Shown: positions 23,460 through 38,316 of the stretch, one piece after another
How the letters are laid out: the number at the start of each line of letters is the position of its first letter
Position numbering within the stretch: position 1 is the first letter of the stretch
Origin: Elysia chlorotica
Lineage: Eukaryota; Mollusca; Gastropoda; Plakobranchidae
Assembly (NCBI GenBank): GCA_003991915.1
Contig: RQTK01000536.1
Coordinates: 1 to 64,000 of the forward strand
DNA length: 64,000 nt
Reading direction: 5' to 3'
Position numbers and translations under genes: made by a program
The notes under the pieces: model-generated
Seen by the model: the letters and a program-made list of their open reading frames with translations, nothing else
What the model was told of the DNA's origin: nothing
Database searches by the model: none

Positions 23460-26400
23460 GGATAACATTATTGATGATAGCATGTATTTCAACCAACTCT
23501 AAACATTAATTAATTGTTGACATTATTCTGAGATAATCACTTCCCTTAGTTATATTATTAACACTTAAATTTGTCATAGGAACAGTTAACTTGCAGCACA
23601 ACTTACTTACTGTTATGTTTTTCTGTTATTTGCATCCTTTTATAAGAAAACTCTCTTGTAGTAATGGAAGGATTAACAAAAATGAATGAAAGTAAAGTTA
23701 AGATGTTGGAGTTAGGTTCAGGCAGAGCAGAGAGCAACATGCAGTGGTGGCCCAGAAGTTACACTCTTGATATATTTTTCAAACTTTATATCAAGGAGTA
23801 CCTTGGACCTTTACAAAAAAAGAGTGAAATTAATTCCAAGCTAATGAAATCTTGAAAATTTTAAATTTCTTTTGGACTGACAATGATATCACTTGTTATT
23901 TTGTTTAAGAAATAAATGATAGGCTCTGTTTAATTGTTACTAGTTGATATTTTCATAATATATTCAAATAAATAAAAAGTGGCTGAAAAATGGGGATAGG
24001 CCGATTTTAAAAGATTCATGTTGGGACAGATTGTCTGTATATATCCTCAATGCATCCCTGATAATTTTAATTATCTTTTCATAGATGAATTGCATCTTCA
24101 GGCTTGTTTATATATTTAAGCTGCTTCTTTTATTTCTGTTTATTTTGTCATGCATTATGGAATGAAAGGTGATGTTTAAATGACGATATTGTATTAACAG
24201 CTTTTCATACAAATATGAATTTACTATCCTGATTGTTGAGCAAGAGAAAAATCAATAAACATGAGTTTTTTTAAAGAATTTGTTTTCCATATTTCTTTAA
24301 TTTATGATTGTTTCCGTTTTTAGTTTGTAATTTATCCACTGACAAATTATGCACCTTTTATGATAATAGACTGATATGAATACAAAGTTCATAGCTTGAA
24401 TCCTTTTCAGGCTGAGGGAAACAACTTTTAAAAGTGAGTGTGAGAACATTGTATGTGTAGGATGATGAAGATATAAAAATGATTAGGAAGAAAAGCAGGT
24501 ATGTAAGAGATGGGTTGTGAGAGTGACTTGAAAACCAACCTTAGTTGTATTCCAGTCTACAACTCAACATTGGCCATATCTGGCAAGGGGTGAGATTTTC
24601 ATGTAGGATTCAACTTTTTAAAGGCATAGTTGTATTTCCTTGCAATGCAAAGTGTGTAATGTATCAAGTTTTGTACCTTTCAATTCCTTATTGGACCCCA
24701 AATTGGGGATTTTAAGAAGATTAAAGTTCCGCATCCACCCTTAAGGTTTTAATGATCCTTTCATCCCCCTTTGAATAACAGCCTAACCTATTTCAGCAAA
24801 CATGTTGCTATTTGTATAATTTTGGGTCATAAATGATCTTTATTTTGAGCAAAAATATTTGATTTCATAGATGAAAATAGCAATTCCAAAATATGTTGCA
24901 CTTCTCTCTGTCAACATGTATTTTATTATTTATTTCAAAATCAAATTAAGGGATTATGGTTTAAATATAGAATTGATTAATTTATTTACATTTACAAACT
25001 AGTAGTAAAAAACTGACTATAGTGATGAATTTCATAAATTTAAAAAAAAATTATTTATTATGAAAATTTTGGTCTTTATCAAACAGCAACGCAAAATGTG
25101 ACTTGGATTTCCACAATTCTATTCCCAAGCATAAACAGGATTCACTTTGTGATAAAAGACGTGAATGAAAGCTTTCATATGAACACAAAGCCGTAGCACC
25201 AAATAGTTTTTGTTTTCTTTTAATTGTTATTGAATTGTAAAGTGTTGCAGCACTAGCTGAATAAAGTGCTATATAAGAATAATTATGTTAGTATTAATAG
25301 TAGCAATGTAACATTGCATTGCGCTTGAAAAAATAAACAAAGTACATGGACCCTAGATCTTGTTGTCAGAATAATCAAATATTAAAATATACATTGTGCA
25401 ATACGCATCTATGCTATCACCTTATGTAAATTTATTTAATGCAAAGATTATAGATATACATACAACTTCTATAAATTTTCAAATAATTTACTGTTTCACA
25501 AAGTTAAGAAAGGTATTCAGTAGGGTTTTTGCAGCAACATGCCAAGAAGTGGAAAAAAAATAATAAAGGAATGGCTCGTTTCAGCTAAAAATTTCTGTAT
25601 CAAAATAAATAAAATATATCTTGAAATTCAGTGAGATTTGCATTTAATAAAAATGTAAAAAAAAATCAATTTCAAATCTTTAAGCATGAATATATATTTT
25701 TATCTAATCTATATTTACGAAAGTACACAGTCTACTGTACATTTTATCTGAATAACAATTAACATGTCACTAAATTGGCCTTATAACAAAATATTAGCTG
25801 CAACATCTATTTCATTAACCTTCACCTCCACTTGTGGGTAGAAAACACCCAGGCAGTAAAAAATCTGCAATTAATTCTTTTTAATGTTGCCAATTTCAAG
25901 ATTAAAACTAATATGTATTTCTCAATTTGTTTTTTTATACCTCAATCTGTGTTGTTCCTTTCTCAAAATAATAATTTATTGATTTTTTCACATTTTTTTT
26001 CCTGATCCATATGGTTTCTCTTGATATGTCACTGGGTGGTTTTAAACCCACAAATGGCTTATACTTATAGCAATGAGTGGCAGTGAAGGTTAAAGGTGAT
26101 TCCAAAATCCTGTATACATGTATATAAAAGAGATCTTCACTTTTCATGCTCAAGCTCTGTGAGTATCATATTTCAGAGGATGGATATGAAGATAAAAACT
26201 GAAGCTTTGATGCAATTCATGACACAAATGAGATTATGAATTATGCATGATAGTGTTACAACACTTTAAAGGCAGCAAATAAATGTGTTTACGGCTTTGA
26301 GGTTGACAGGGTATTTTAATTTTATAATAAAGTAGAAACTAATGTAATGATATCTTCAGGGTAAAAAATCTTATAAATACTAAGGACATTGGTTTTAAAA

Positions 26401-27620
26401 GCATAAACTTTGAATCTTTTGTTTTAATAAATGAACTGACACCAACTATAGCATATAAATCCTGATTGAAAAATTCAAGTCAATAACATTTTGTAAGTTA
26501 CACTATAATAATCTGTACATTTTAAACCTCCATATAACCAAGTATAAAACTAAAACATTAAAAAAACTTGCATTAGATTAATAATTCAAGTTTTGATATA
26601 ATTTTACAATAAGTATATTTCATATAACATGAACATTTAACATGTACTGTATTTCAGGTAAATGTATAATTATGTAAATATGACATATGTGTTTAAAAAA
26701 AGCAGCCTATATTAGAAACAATCTCAAAGAAGTTTAATCAAATCCATGTTATTAGAGCAAAAACATACAATGAACTGTTACCTATTACTCTTTAAATTTC
26801 CTATAAAATTAAGTAGTAATAATGGTTCTCCACATGAAGGAAAGAAACTTTGTTTGTTTTTGATATTGTTTTTTGTAAACTGAGATAGGAAAAATTTGGA
26901 GACCTAGATTAAAAGTAGAAGATCCTTTTTCCTCTACAGTATATCAATGCATTAAGTCCATACTTAAAATACAAAGGACCATAAATAAATGTGATATAAA
27001 CGGCACAATAATAAAAAAACATAAAATTCCATGAGTAAACTTTGCATGAAAAACTCACAACAAAGTAAAATTCGAAGTAAAAATATAGTGGCATGTGGAG
27101 GTTGCTATGGGAAATATATAGAATATTAAAATTTTATAGAAAAGAACTGATTTGTAAAGCATTAATTTTAACATAAAAGTGTACACTTTATAATTAAACG
27201 AAAGCTGTATGATATATATACGCTAGCTTTTTGATCTGTGTATTACCTAATATAATAACTATCACAATTGTTCATAAACTTTGATTCAAAGACACCTCTC
27301 CATTTCCTTTTTTGTTCATTTCTAGAGTGAAACTTAATCAAACAAACATGGTTTTCATTCAGGAGGCTTAATATATTGCTAAGAGTCTTTTCATAACAAT
27401 GCCTATGTGCCTCAACTAATTCTCTCCTATGCAACTATAACAAAATGTTTTTAACTCAATTATGTTTAACTTGCATTTACAAAGGGCTTTGTCACAAAAA
27501 AGGATTTTGATCTAAAATCCATTCTTTCTTTCCCATTTTTTTTTTCACAGGAAATCCAAAGTGAGCTGCATATTTTTCTCACCAAAGGAATTCCTTTTGT
27601 TCATTTCTCGTTTGATTTTT
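23460..27620. other. AT-rich intergenic DNA between INIP and the TRP gene
   Basis: No convincing exon on either strand. Short ORFs such as 23664-23855 have no recognisable domain. INIP on the plus strand and the TRP gene on the minus strand converge on this region, so it may contain 3' UTR of either. Confidence 0.45.
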
Positions 27621-27679
27621 TGGCACAAGAACAGAATTTTTCAACTTCAACAATTGGTTGCATCCTCAGCCTCTTTAGT
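27621..27679 (-). other. Candidate 3' exon start on the minus strand (alternative terminal exon?)
   Basis: A strong acceptor, 'gattttctctcttttcag', reads on the minus strand into a short non-repetitive stretch ('actaaagaggctgaggatgc'). Joined after TRP exon 21 it would give a short in-frame tail with a Lys-rich end. Joined after exon 20 or 22 it stops at once. It could be an alternative last exon, a 3' UTR exon, or chance. Confidence 0.2.
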
Positions 27680-29615
27680 CTGAAAAGAGAGAAAATCAAA
27701 ACGAAAACTGTTGATTAACAGTAAAACTTTAAAATATACAAAAGCGGCTTTCTATGGAACTGGTACTGTTTTAAACAAAACTTGGAAGTAGCCTCAGATT
27801 GCAAAAGCACTATTTTGATCGCTAAAAGTGACCAACAGAAATGGTTGAAACAAAACAAAAAGTTTTAAATCATATTTCTGTCAAACTTCTGAAGATCAAC
27901 TGTAAAGTGATTACTTAAGACTGAAGACTGATAGCTTAAATATAAATGTGGTTCCCCCTCCTGATAAATTGTACCGTTTCCTAAAAGGCAGCGAGTAAAG
28001 TAAAAACTAAGGGATAGTTCACTGCTGTCCCAACTGACAGAAAGCTGTCCTCTGAAATCCAAGAACAAAATATATCGTCAAAACAAATTGTAAGATGAGG
28101 ACCAAAAACTCGTTCACACTGAACATTGAACAACATCAATATATTAATTAGATGCCATAGAAAGCAAAAAAACATTTCAAGTCATGTCTACCCTTTGAGG
28201 TCTGATTCCATTCTCCCTTCTATTTCTAACTCAAAACACACAAGTATTCGTTAACTAGGCATAGACACCCAAATGCACAAAATTAAATTTTTTTCATAAA
28301 AGGAAAAAAAAAGAACTTTATAGAATTTTTACTTTACCTCACAACCTTTATGAAAAGATGGAAAAAAAAGAAAGTAGTAAAGTAGGTATTACTTTTGTTC
28401 ACATTCAAGACTTTCAAGAACATTGCACAAAAAAGAGGTAAGTACATATAGCTTTGTGTGATGAAAAGGTTAGCAATAAAAGCCAATTTGCATAGAAGAT
28501 GTAATAAAATCTTTGGACAAAATAAAAGAAGCAAATAAATGGGCTTGGAAGAATCACAAAGCAGCATACAATTTGCAAGATGGGCATTGGCAAGTTTTAC
28601 TTTTACATGTAGCAAATTTAAAATGAAGTGAGCCATCTCTTTTTTTTCTGTTTGTTTCTCATTTGTCTGAGTTAAAGATAAATATTTAAATAATTTAAAT
28701 ACAAATTTTGGGTGCATGAAGCAACAAAAAAAAGCCCATGCATAATACTGGCATAAAAGTACATCTTTAAGAGGTGAAATTAGATATATCTACTACTGAC
28801 CAGGCAAAAAAGGATTATGCATCTGAAACCAATGGCTAAAACAGTCAAAAGCTTTTCAGATAAAATATGTGTTTCAATTAATACTAAAAAAAAAAATCTA
28901 ATAGTGAAACCAAATCTGTACAGGATTGTCCAAAAATGAAGTTTCAAGAAGAGACAGGGAACAACAAGCAGTTAAGGGAAATGCAGATGAAAGAGAGATA
29001 GAAATAGATATACAAACTTAAAAAAAAAAATTATTAGAAAGGGGGAGGGGGGAAAAGGGGGATATTGAGATAAGAAAAGGGAGAAAAAATAACATCAGCA
29101 TCTTTGAATGAACTTTTTCAACACAGTTGTGATAATATGAAAGTTTTTCATCTAAAAGATACAGGCTGAAATAAATATGAGTTAACTGTTAGTATAAGTA
29201 TTATGACTACCAGTACTTCAACTTTAATCAACATAGTCACATTATGGAGAAAAAAGTTGCAAAAGAATAAGTATGATGTATACAAATTAGCACTCAACAA
29301 AAAAATCGACATTGGTCTTAACTTTTACATCAATAACATTATGAACTGCACTATTTTAGCACAAAGAATTGAAATTTGTCGAGATGGTAAAAAATACACA
29401 TTAATTCAATGCTTGTGACTTCAGATTGGATTCCTAAATCATGTACCTAAATCATCTCTTGCCACTTTCTTAGCTGTTTGGCAGAACCACTGATAATCTA
29501 TATTTAAAAATGTATACTATGACCTTTTCTGAATTAACTTTGATAATTATAGAGAAACATTTTAATACAGTATAAAACTTTAAAAAATATTGTTGCTGTT
29601 TTTGTTGTTGTTTTT

Positions 29616-29620
<5 letters not shown>

Positions 29621-29646
<26 letters not shown>

Positions 29647-29647
29647 G
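29621..29647. repeat. (GT)n followed by a poly-G run
   Basis: A short GT array runs directly into a run of about 18 G. It lies about 370 nt downstream of the TRP stop codon, in the likely 3' UTR or flank. Confidence 0.9.
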
Positions 29648-30015
29648 TTAATAATCAGTAGTCTATTTTACATTCACTTTAGTCCTAAGGTTAAAAAAGC
29701 ATAGGAGGTATTGATTTTAGCTAAAAATAAGAACATCTACTTTGGCGAAAAAAAGGGTTTTGCAAAGAGAAACATTTTTGCATTTATGTGAACATATCTT
29801 TTATTAGGATATGATAATTTGAAAATATGATAATGCTATTTTTGGAGTGCTTAAAAGCAATCACACAAAGCTAAATTGATAACAAAAAAGAAAACTTTGC
29901 CATAGAAATTATGAAGAAATATATGTCTGCTTTGTAAAATTCAACATGTATCAGTGAATTATATCAACTTATCCATGAAAATGTGACGAGCCCCTCGTTA
30001 CAAAACCTCCCCCAT

Positions 30016-33000
30016 TCATCTTACTGAGTCGCTGAGAGTGTGTGGCACAGAGGTGGGTGATAACGTAACATCAAAGGCCTGGGGCGGTGCTGTGCGTGTC
30101 AGGTCAGGTATGAAACCAGGCGAAAATTCAGAGAGATCAAGCAGATGCTGGCCTAAAACAAAAAACAAACAAAAAATGTGTTACTACGAAACTAATGAAG
30201 CCTGAGATCTTGACTGGTTTTTTAAAAAGGATACATACATATAAGTTATGTCTTTGTACATGAAAATTGCTAACTTCATAAATCTTTTATAAATGATTAA
30301 ATGAAAGAGGGCAAAAATGACAATGTAACTCATATGCAGTGCAGCATCAAATATTTACTGAAATACAATTAAGTATATCAGGTCGCAAAAGCCTTTGTTT
30401 AAAGGATGCCATGGCATGACCATTATGCTGTTTGTGTTTGTTGTTTTTTTAATGCGCTTATGCAAATTTGAAGGCAACCAGGCCTTCAAAAAGGTAGTAA
30501 TTTAAAATTCCGTTTTTTAGGCCTAGGCTTTAGGGGGTTATAACTTTCCCTTCGTGATGCTCTTAGATTCAATGCTATTATGTGATAGATCCAAATACAT
30601 ATTCAAATTAACTTCTAAATCTGAAATTGTTTGTTTAACAACTGTTAGTACAAATCGCTTCCTGTCGCTGATTTCATAACATAGTTGCCAACCAATATGT
30701 AAAATACGTATTAAATACGTATTAGACCTCCCGGGTATATAAAAATATGTATTTGACTATATCCAGCTAAAAATAGGGTGTCCCGTCGATCGCTCAGTAC
30801 TTGCTGCCATTTTCGACAATAACACGCGGTTAGCCCAGTCCTTTATTGGGCCCATGCACGTTTTTAACGTCTCATAAGTACTCCCTACCCTTCATGGCAC
30901 TGGGATCTGTCGTATCTTTGATCAACTTCTAGATTTATCGTTCACTCGGGCTCTTTTTGGTAAAAAATGCCGTAAAAAGTGTAACACTGTAGCGGCAATT
31001 ATGCTTCCATCGCCAGCGATCTGTCCATCCGAGAATCCCCTGGCTTTGTGTACTGGTGCAAAGAGTTTGTTTACAATAATCCAGTTTTTGGGCGACCAGT
31101 TACACTGATTTAGACTTTAAACCATCTTCGCTGGCAAGCGCCAGTCCCCTCACAGTTCTTACTCTTGCATGATCAGATAAACAATTTCATATTTTGTAGA
31201 GCTAGGCACAATCACTGTCACTCTTTAACACAGACAGACACTCACACGCACATTCACGATGGGCAGCGCACTTTTGCATAATTTACTCAAAGATGTTACA
31301 TACTGTGCATGATCTTTGATTTTACTATACTAGGCTGTGACTGTGTTCCTCTTGGGACTTTTTTTGGTTGTGTTTATTTTATAAAATTGAAGCTTAAACA
31401 TTTACAAAGCAAAAAAATAATCTTAACTTCCACTCCAACTTGTTGTTTATTGTATGAATATCAAGGAAAAGTGATTATTCAAAAAACAAAAACTAAAAAA
31501 AAAACAATTATTTCTGGGCTAAATTTCTTCAATTTTCTTCACAGCGTTCACTACTCTATATACGGTACTCTATATAAATCTTGCTTATATATCATCTTAT
31601 ATATATTATCTTTGGGATTCGGGAACATAGATCTAAGCTTGATCTAGATCTGCTATTTCAAACGGATGGTTGCTGTTGCCTGCCGTTAATGTATTGCAAA
31701 GCTAGCCAAATCGATGCCTTCTTTTATGTAATATTGCAGTTGGTGATTTAAACACCTTGATAAAATCGTGAACTAGATAGTTGATCTTGAGGGTCGAACT
31801 AGCTCAAGTGGCAGAGCGTCTGGTTCTCATTAAGTGCCTAGTTCGAGACCGACGACTGGGGCAAATTAAATGTCGGAATTGTCTCATACTGGTTTATTCA
31901 GTCAATGATAATGGTGTTGTTTCGAATTGCTTTGGGCATGCTAGAAAACTTAAATTCTTTAGCCAACCATCTTGAAAATATTATAATTCACTCAAAGCCT
32001 GGATATTGCTGACATGGTGATTCTGACACTAAAGATGAAAAACGCACACAAAAATAACAAACAAAAAAGAAAACACAATTAAAAGAAAACAAAACAACAA
32101 AAAACAAAAGCGCTTTTATTTAATAACACTAGTCCTTGGTGCAGTTTTTAAAGTTATGGTTAAGCTTGTGTTTAAGTCAATATTGATAGCTGAACCAATT
32201 AAGCTTGGCCATTGATTTGGTTTGCAATAACTAATCCCCTTAAAAATCTGTATTTGATTTCTCAAAAGTTGGCAGCTATGTCATAAGGAGAAAAAAGGTA
32301 GTATACAATTTGAAAAAATGTTACGGGTAAAAAAAAAGTCATTGGTCATTTAAAATAAAAACTTTTCAATAACAATTGTGTTCTCAATTTTTACAAGTGT
32401 CTTCACAATCATAAACACAGTATTTGGGTATATATCACTTAAATCATATATATGATACATACACTTATGTATCAAGTTGATTCATAGATTTATGTATCAA
32501 ATTCTTCTGCAAAATATTATTATTATTCTTCTGCAAAATATTATTATTATATATTATGCATATTTAATGTCCTATTTTTTGTACTGCCTGGTTCATAAAG
32601 TGATATTAGTTATCATAAAATGTTACATTATAACCTCATCTGTATTGAGGCATTGGTTTTGAATTCCCATGAGAATGATTGGTTTTTCTGTATTCTGTAT
32701 TTAGTATTGCGGTTGCAAATGAAAGAATAGAATATAAGGACTGCGGTAAAAACTAAAACTGTGTCGCCTTTGTTTCAGATTAACCCCTTGAACCCGTAAT
32801 CCCACTACAGCGGGATGTAATTATTTGTCAACTATCCGTAATCCCGCTACATCGTTATCTGCTTTATTTGACTCTATTAGGCTGTAGTACCGCTATATCG
32901 GGATTTGGATTGGAGGGTTATGATCTAACGCGCTATAAATAACTACCAATAAGATTCACCTCCTGTTTAAAATAATAAATAGCGTCAGTTAAAGATGTCC

Positions 33001-33452
33001 GCGTCCATCAGGCATGTTTTTGATGATATTTAAGTAAAAGCAAGCAGTGAGGGGCCAGGAATATAGGTCAATGAGGTCAGGGCAATAGGGTTTAAAGGGT
33101 TAACCAATTTATATCACATAGTAGCCCAGGTAATGTTTTTATGTGACTAGATAAGCTCCATCAAAAACATGCAACTAAACTTACTTTCTGCTCTGGATGA
33201 TATTTCAGAGGTGTCTTCCAATGTATCAATTTCCAGACCTGTACTAGCAGACTTTTTGGTCTTCTTTTTCTTTCTCTTCATTTTTGATAATGGAGTCTGT
33301 TCAGTTAATCCTTCGTCCTCACTGTAACAAAAGACAGAAAGCAAGTGTAAAACCTTTATTACAGCAATACATTAATAAAACAATTTTAAACACACATACA
33401 ATTAAGTAGATTTAATTAAAGACAATGTCATTGAGTGAAGTAGATTCTAATT

Positions 33453-33510
<58 letters not shown>

Positions 33511-33511
33511 G

Positions 33512-33542
<31 letters not shown>

Positions 33543-36500
33543 TTTAAATGTTCTTTATGATAAGATGTAATTTTTAAACCATAAGAGACAAAACTAAAGT
33601 AGAAAACAATTTCAGTCAAATTAAACATCCACCAACTCTCTGAGCCCCCGCCTTCCCAAAAGCCATACATAAGTGAACCAAAGAAGTTTTCTGCTTACGG
33701 GAGAGAATAATCTGGAGGTGGGCTTTGACTGTTGTTTGCACGACCTAGAAAAGAAGTATAAGAACATTTTAAGAAAATAGAAAATCCTATAAATATTGAT
33801 AACTTTAAATAATTTAAAGAACAAAAAATTAGTCTGCACTCTCTTTATAACTCTGAGGAAAAAGCTGCCAGTAAACAACTTACAGTGCAATCTGCTTAAG
33901 TTTGGTTATCTTAAGCAGAGTTTATCTTAACTAGATTCCACCGCATACCTACAACTGGAAATGTCAAAGATTTAAAAAAAAAAAGATTCACGATTCAATC
34001 CCCAAATCACATATCTCTTCTTCGCTTCGCTGCATGTATCATACTTTTACTGAGATTTTTTGGTGAAATTTCTCAAGCTTGTTTTTTTTCTTCTATTCAT
34101 TATGTTAACATGTGCATTGAAATTAATTTAAAAAATGCAAAAGGTCCCTTTTCCTCGATTATTTTCACAAAAAAGGTGTAAATAAAACAAATCTGACCAG
34201 GCTTGGGTGGCTTTCCTAGCAGCTGTTGTAACATCGACTTGACTGATGTCATATCGCTGGACATCTTCTTGGACAGGTTGTCCTGCTGCTCCTTGACCTC
34301 CTGGATGCTGTCGCGTATACCATCCATTTCGTGTTCCAGTTTCTGAACTGACACAAGCTCGCCCTTGGCGCCTGCGCCACCGTTGCCAAGGCTTCTATTT
34401 CCTGAACCAGTGCTCTACAAGGATGATGACATTAATAGATCACTGATAAATTCTGAACAGAAATAACGGATAATTATATTATTTATGAAAGCAGTGAAAG
34501 GACTGTGGCATTCATACTAACTGATACTCTTTTTATAACTATTGCAGTGCTTCATATGCTCTTTTTTACAATTGCTACTAGAATAACCACTTTCACTATT
34601 ATTATCACCCCCACTACCTGGTCACTTCTACCGCTTCAATCATAACCATTACCAGTATCCCCAGAATCACTAGAATTGCTAATTTTTATTAATTTATCCT
34701 TTACAATTTCTGCTTCTATTGCTGCTCAAGTACTGCCACAACAAAACAGACGATGACAACGGCAATTACATCTAACCCTGAAAGCACTGACAGCTTTGAG
34801 TAAAAAAGGTATCAAGCACCCATACAATTTCATAGATAAAATCCCCCAAAATGCACAGATATTCTAAAAACCATTTTCACCCAGTCATAGTTTATTAGTC
34901 TAATTACAATTAAGCACTACCTCAAACAATAGCTTTAAATAATTTTCAATGATAATTTTGTTCAAGTTGCCTGCCCCTAAACCTGTTTAGCCCAATGCTT
35001 CTTCATGCACTAAAATGCGCCCGCAAACATTCCACCCCCATCATGTTCATGCAACGGAATGCACCCGCTGTGTAACCAGGTATTCATGATTGTTTGAAAA
35101 CTCTCTTATGCCGGAAAACATAAAAGCTTATACATAGCAACAGCACCCGGATGTAGAGTGATATTGAAACTGATACTCGCACTTTACAGCTTTCAATTTG
35201 ATCGATTAGAACGTTAAAAACGATTTTTTGAAGATTGGGCAATTTTTACCTCTCTAACTACCATTTTCTACTGAAACTATTTAAAAGGGCCTTGGACTTT
35301 CTGAATTCTTTAGCTTTTCAAAGGGTTTGGGTAAAACTGGAGACATAGGGGTTGATTCGAGTGATTAATCTGACATCAATGTTAAGGTTGAGACAGAAAG
35401 AGAACCAGAATTAGGTCTATCTGGCAGTGAAAATGATGACACCGGGCCACAATCAGCATGCATATCATATATCAAATGAAAGAGAATTTATCTGTCAATT
35501 TAAACATTTTTAAAAACAATGTTTGGAAAAAAGGGTGGGTGTTGGATTTATTTTTGTGAAGTTATTTTTCCAACTAGAGTTACTTCCCTTAGCATAATAA
35601 TCGGGCATAAATGAGACAGACTCATAGCATTGGGTTAGGAGACTGATACTACTACTACTACCACCAGCATCACCTGAAAGTACAAAGTTGTATGTGATGC
35701 CATATTGCACCTTTTAAAAACATAAGCGGCATAATCAAACTACGAAACAATGTTTTCCTTTTCCTCTTGAAACCATAATAGCATTAAGCTATAATATTGT
35801 GTCATACCATCCTTTCTGTCCTCTTTTCTTTGATATGTTTCATGAATTCATAATTGTAGTATGAATATACAAGTCAAAGTACTACTTAAGTAAAGACATG
35901 AAGACAATTAGAAGATATCAATGAAGATATACATGTAAAGATTGCTGTATTATAGTAATGGCTGTACCAAAATCATGAACTCTATGATTACAAAATGATA
36001 CTTTGCCTCTGATAACTCCTATGTGGAAAACACAATAATCTATAAAATACCAGTTGTGGATTGAATTTTTTTTCACACTAAGTAAAAAAAAAAAAAAAAG
36101 AAGCTTCTATACCACATACTTACATATAGAGGCTATTGAAGTATAACATACTTTTATGGGGTTTTTCTTTGCTCCTTGTAAATATTTTTGACATTTTCTA
36201 TCTGTTTCATGCGATCATGGATAAAATGTCTTTGGACCAACAAGGTTCTCATTCCATTTCTTTGTCCAGATTACATGATTCACACAGCTCATGGACAATT
36301 AACAAGGGAGAAAACAAGAAATAGAAATAACAACTTACCATAAGTTGGGAATATGGGTCTCCAAAACGCAATCTAAACATTTCTTGAAAGTTATCAAGAT
36401 CTTCCTGGAAGTAATAGAAACAGCTGAGTAATCTCTTTCAACAAAGCAAGGTACTGACATCTGCACTCAAAATAATAACATACGTGTATTTAATGAGATG

Positions 36501-38229
36501 AAGTTATTTATATAGACCATTAACAAAAGAAGAACATACACGGTTCTTTTGTTTATGTCAGCTATAAAAAAAAAGAGTTTTTGAGTATTAACAGTATAGT
36601 TGCAAAATAATGTTTACAGTGATAGAATTAAAATACTTAAAGAAAGGAGCGCCAATAAGAGCAATCTTGGAATGATTGCATGTCTTGAAAATCAATTATC
36701 TGAAAATGATCAGCATTAGTCATGTAGTAGGTATACATCACAAGGAGATTATAATGGAACAATGTTAACTGTTAAAGGTGAACATTAATATTAATAAAAA
36801 ATAGCCCAATATGTCTATGTTGAAATGAGTAAGGATCAACATATACTGTGTTCATCTAACTTCCTTAACTGTGATAGATTGAAAATTGTGTTCAGCAGCA
36901 TGAAATACAGTCGATCAGTCAGTGTTGCTTTTGGATCTGTTAATACATGGTTTTGGTGACAGGAAGAGATTGTTAATGATATGAGGTACTAAAATTCAAT
37001 AATTTTCAATATTTAAAAAAAATAAACCTGTAATTGAAGAAATACTTTTTCCAAGTTAAAAGTAAGAGGTATAAAACAACAACTAAAGCACATCTTTGTG
37101 TATCTGCCTAAAGTAACATCCTTTAATTGACACCCAAAATTACTGTGGTGTTAAGTAAAGTACATGAAAGCTGCAGTGTCTTGTTAGTGGTCACCAGGTG
37201 CAAGATAAGAGTTTAAATAAAGTCATGCTGTGTTAGTGGCACAACATAGTTTTCAAAAACAAACTTTTGTTTAAGGCTTTTAGAGACAAAAAACACTAAT
37301 GGAGATCACATTTTTTACCAAGACTGATTCACACAAGAAAAATAAAAAAGTAAATAGTTGTGTAGGACAGCAAGATTTTTCAAATAAAATATGAAATTTA
37401 AAAAGAAAAACCAGAAGAAAAAAAATGCTGTACACATAAGAGTAGCATCAGCATGTTTTGTGCATTTGGGTTTGCTTAAGATAACGATTTTTCCTCATCA
37501 AATTATGAAGCTATTTAAAGCATTAATTTAGAAATGATAAAAAATGGAAATTGACATTCAGCAAAATAATACATGCATCTATGTAATTCATTTCTTCTAT
37601 CTTGCTCTTGCTTTTCTTCTACCACTTCTGTTTGTCTGTTTCTATCTATCTCCTTCTCTCTTACTCTGCTCACTCTTAACTCTCCCTCCTACTACTTATT
37701 TATTTTGCCTTTTAAACATATTCATTTATATCTGCAAGAAAAACAACACTACAATCGACCACCTGTCCATGGCAACCACTTTTCATTGACTCCTTTGCAT
37801 TTTTTCTCTATTTTTTTACTGCCCACTGTAACCACCTGCTAAACGCAAATGCAGGCAGCCTCTGATCTGACCAAAAGGGAAAAATAGATAGGCCTGGTAC
37901 TGCAGATACTGACATTGTGTCTCGAGTATTTAGGTAAAATTCAGAGCAACTGAATTAAAAGAAGGGTAGAGGTCGGAGGAATGGTTGGGGACAAGTTCTA
38001 GAAAAAGTCTCCCTTTTCTGTGGGTTGGGCAAGAAAGTACGGACAGTGTCTTTCTTTAAGAGCTGTTCTGTGTTACGGAGAATAGAGGTGGTCATGTAGA
38101 GAATTCAAGCTAAAATAAGATTGAGAGAAAAATAAATGAAAGATGCGAAGTAACGAAAGAGACTAGAAAATGAAAGACAGAAAAAAGATGTGGTAGAGGA
38201 AAGAGAGATACACACAGAAAGAGAGTTAG

Positions 38230-38316
<87 letters not shown>

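Noticed and set aside
31790-31862. Working tRNA gene
   Set aside because: A-box and B-box are present but stems do not pair well; better explained as a SINE head.
35510-35710. Ser-rich ORF on the minus strand as an extra TRP exon between exons 19 and 20
   Set aside because: It has an acceptor (ttactttcag) but no good donor in phase, and exon 19 joins exon 20 perfectly without it.
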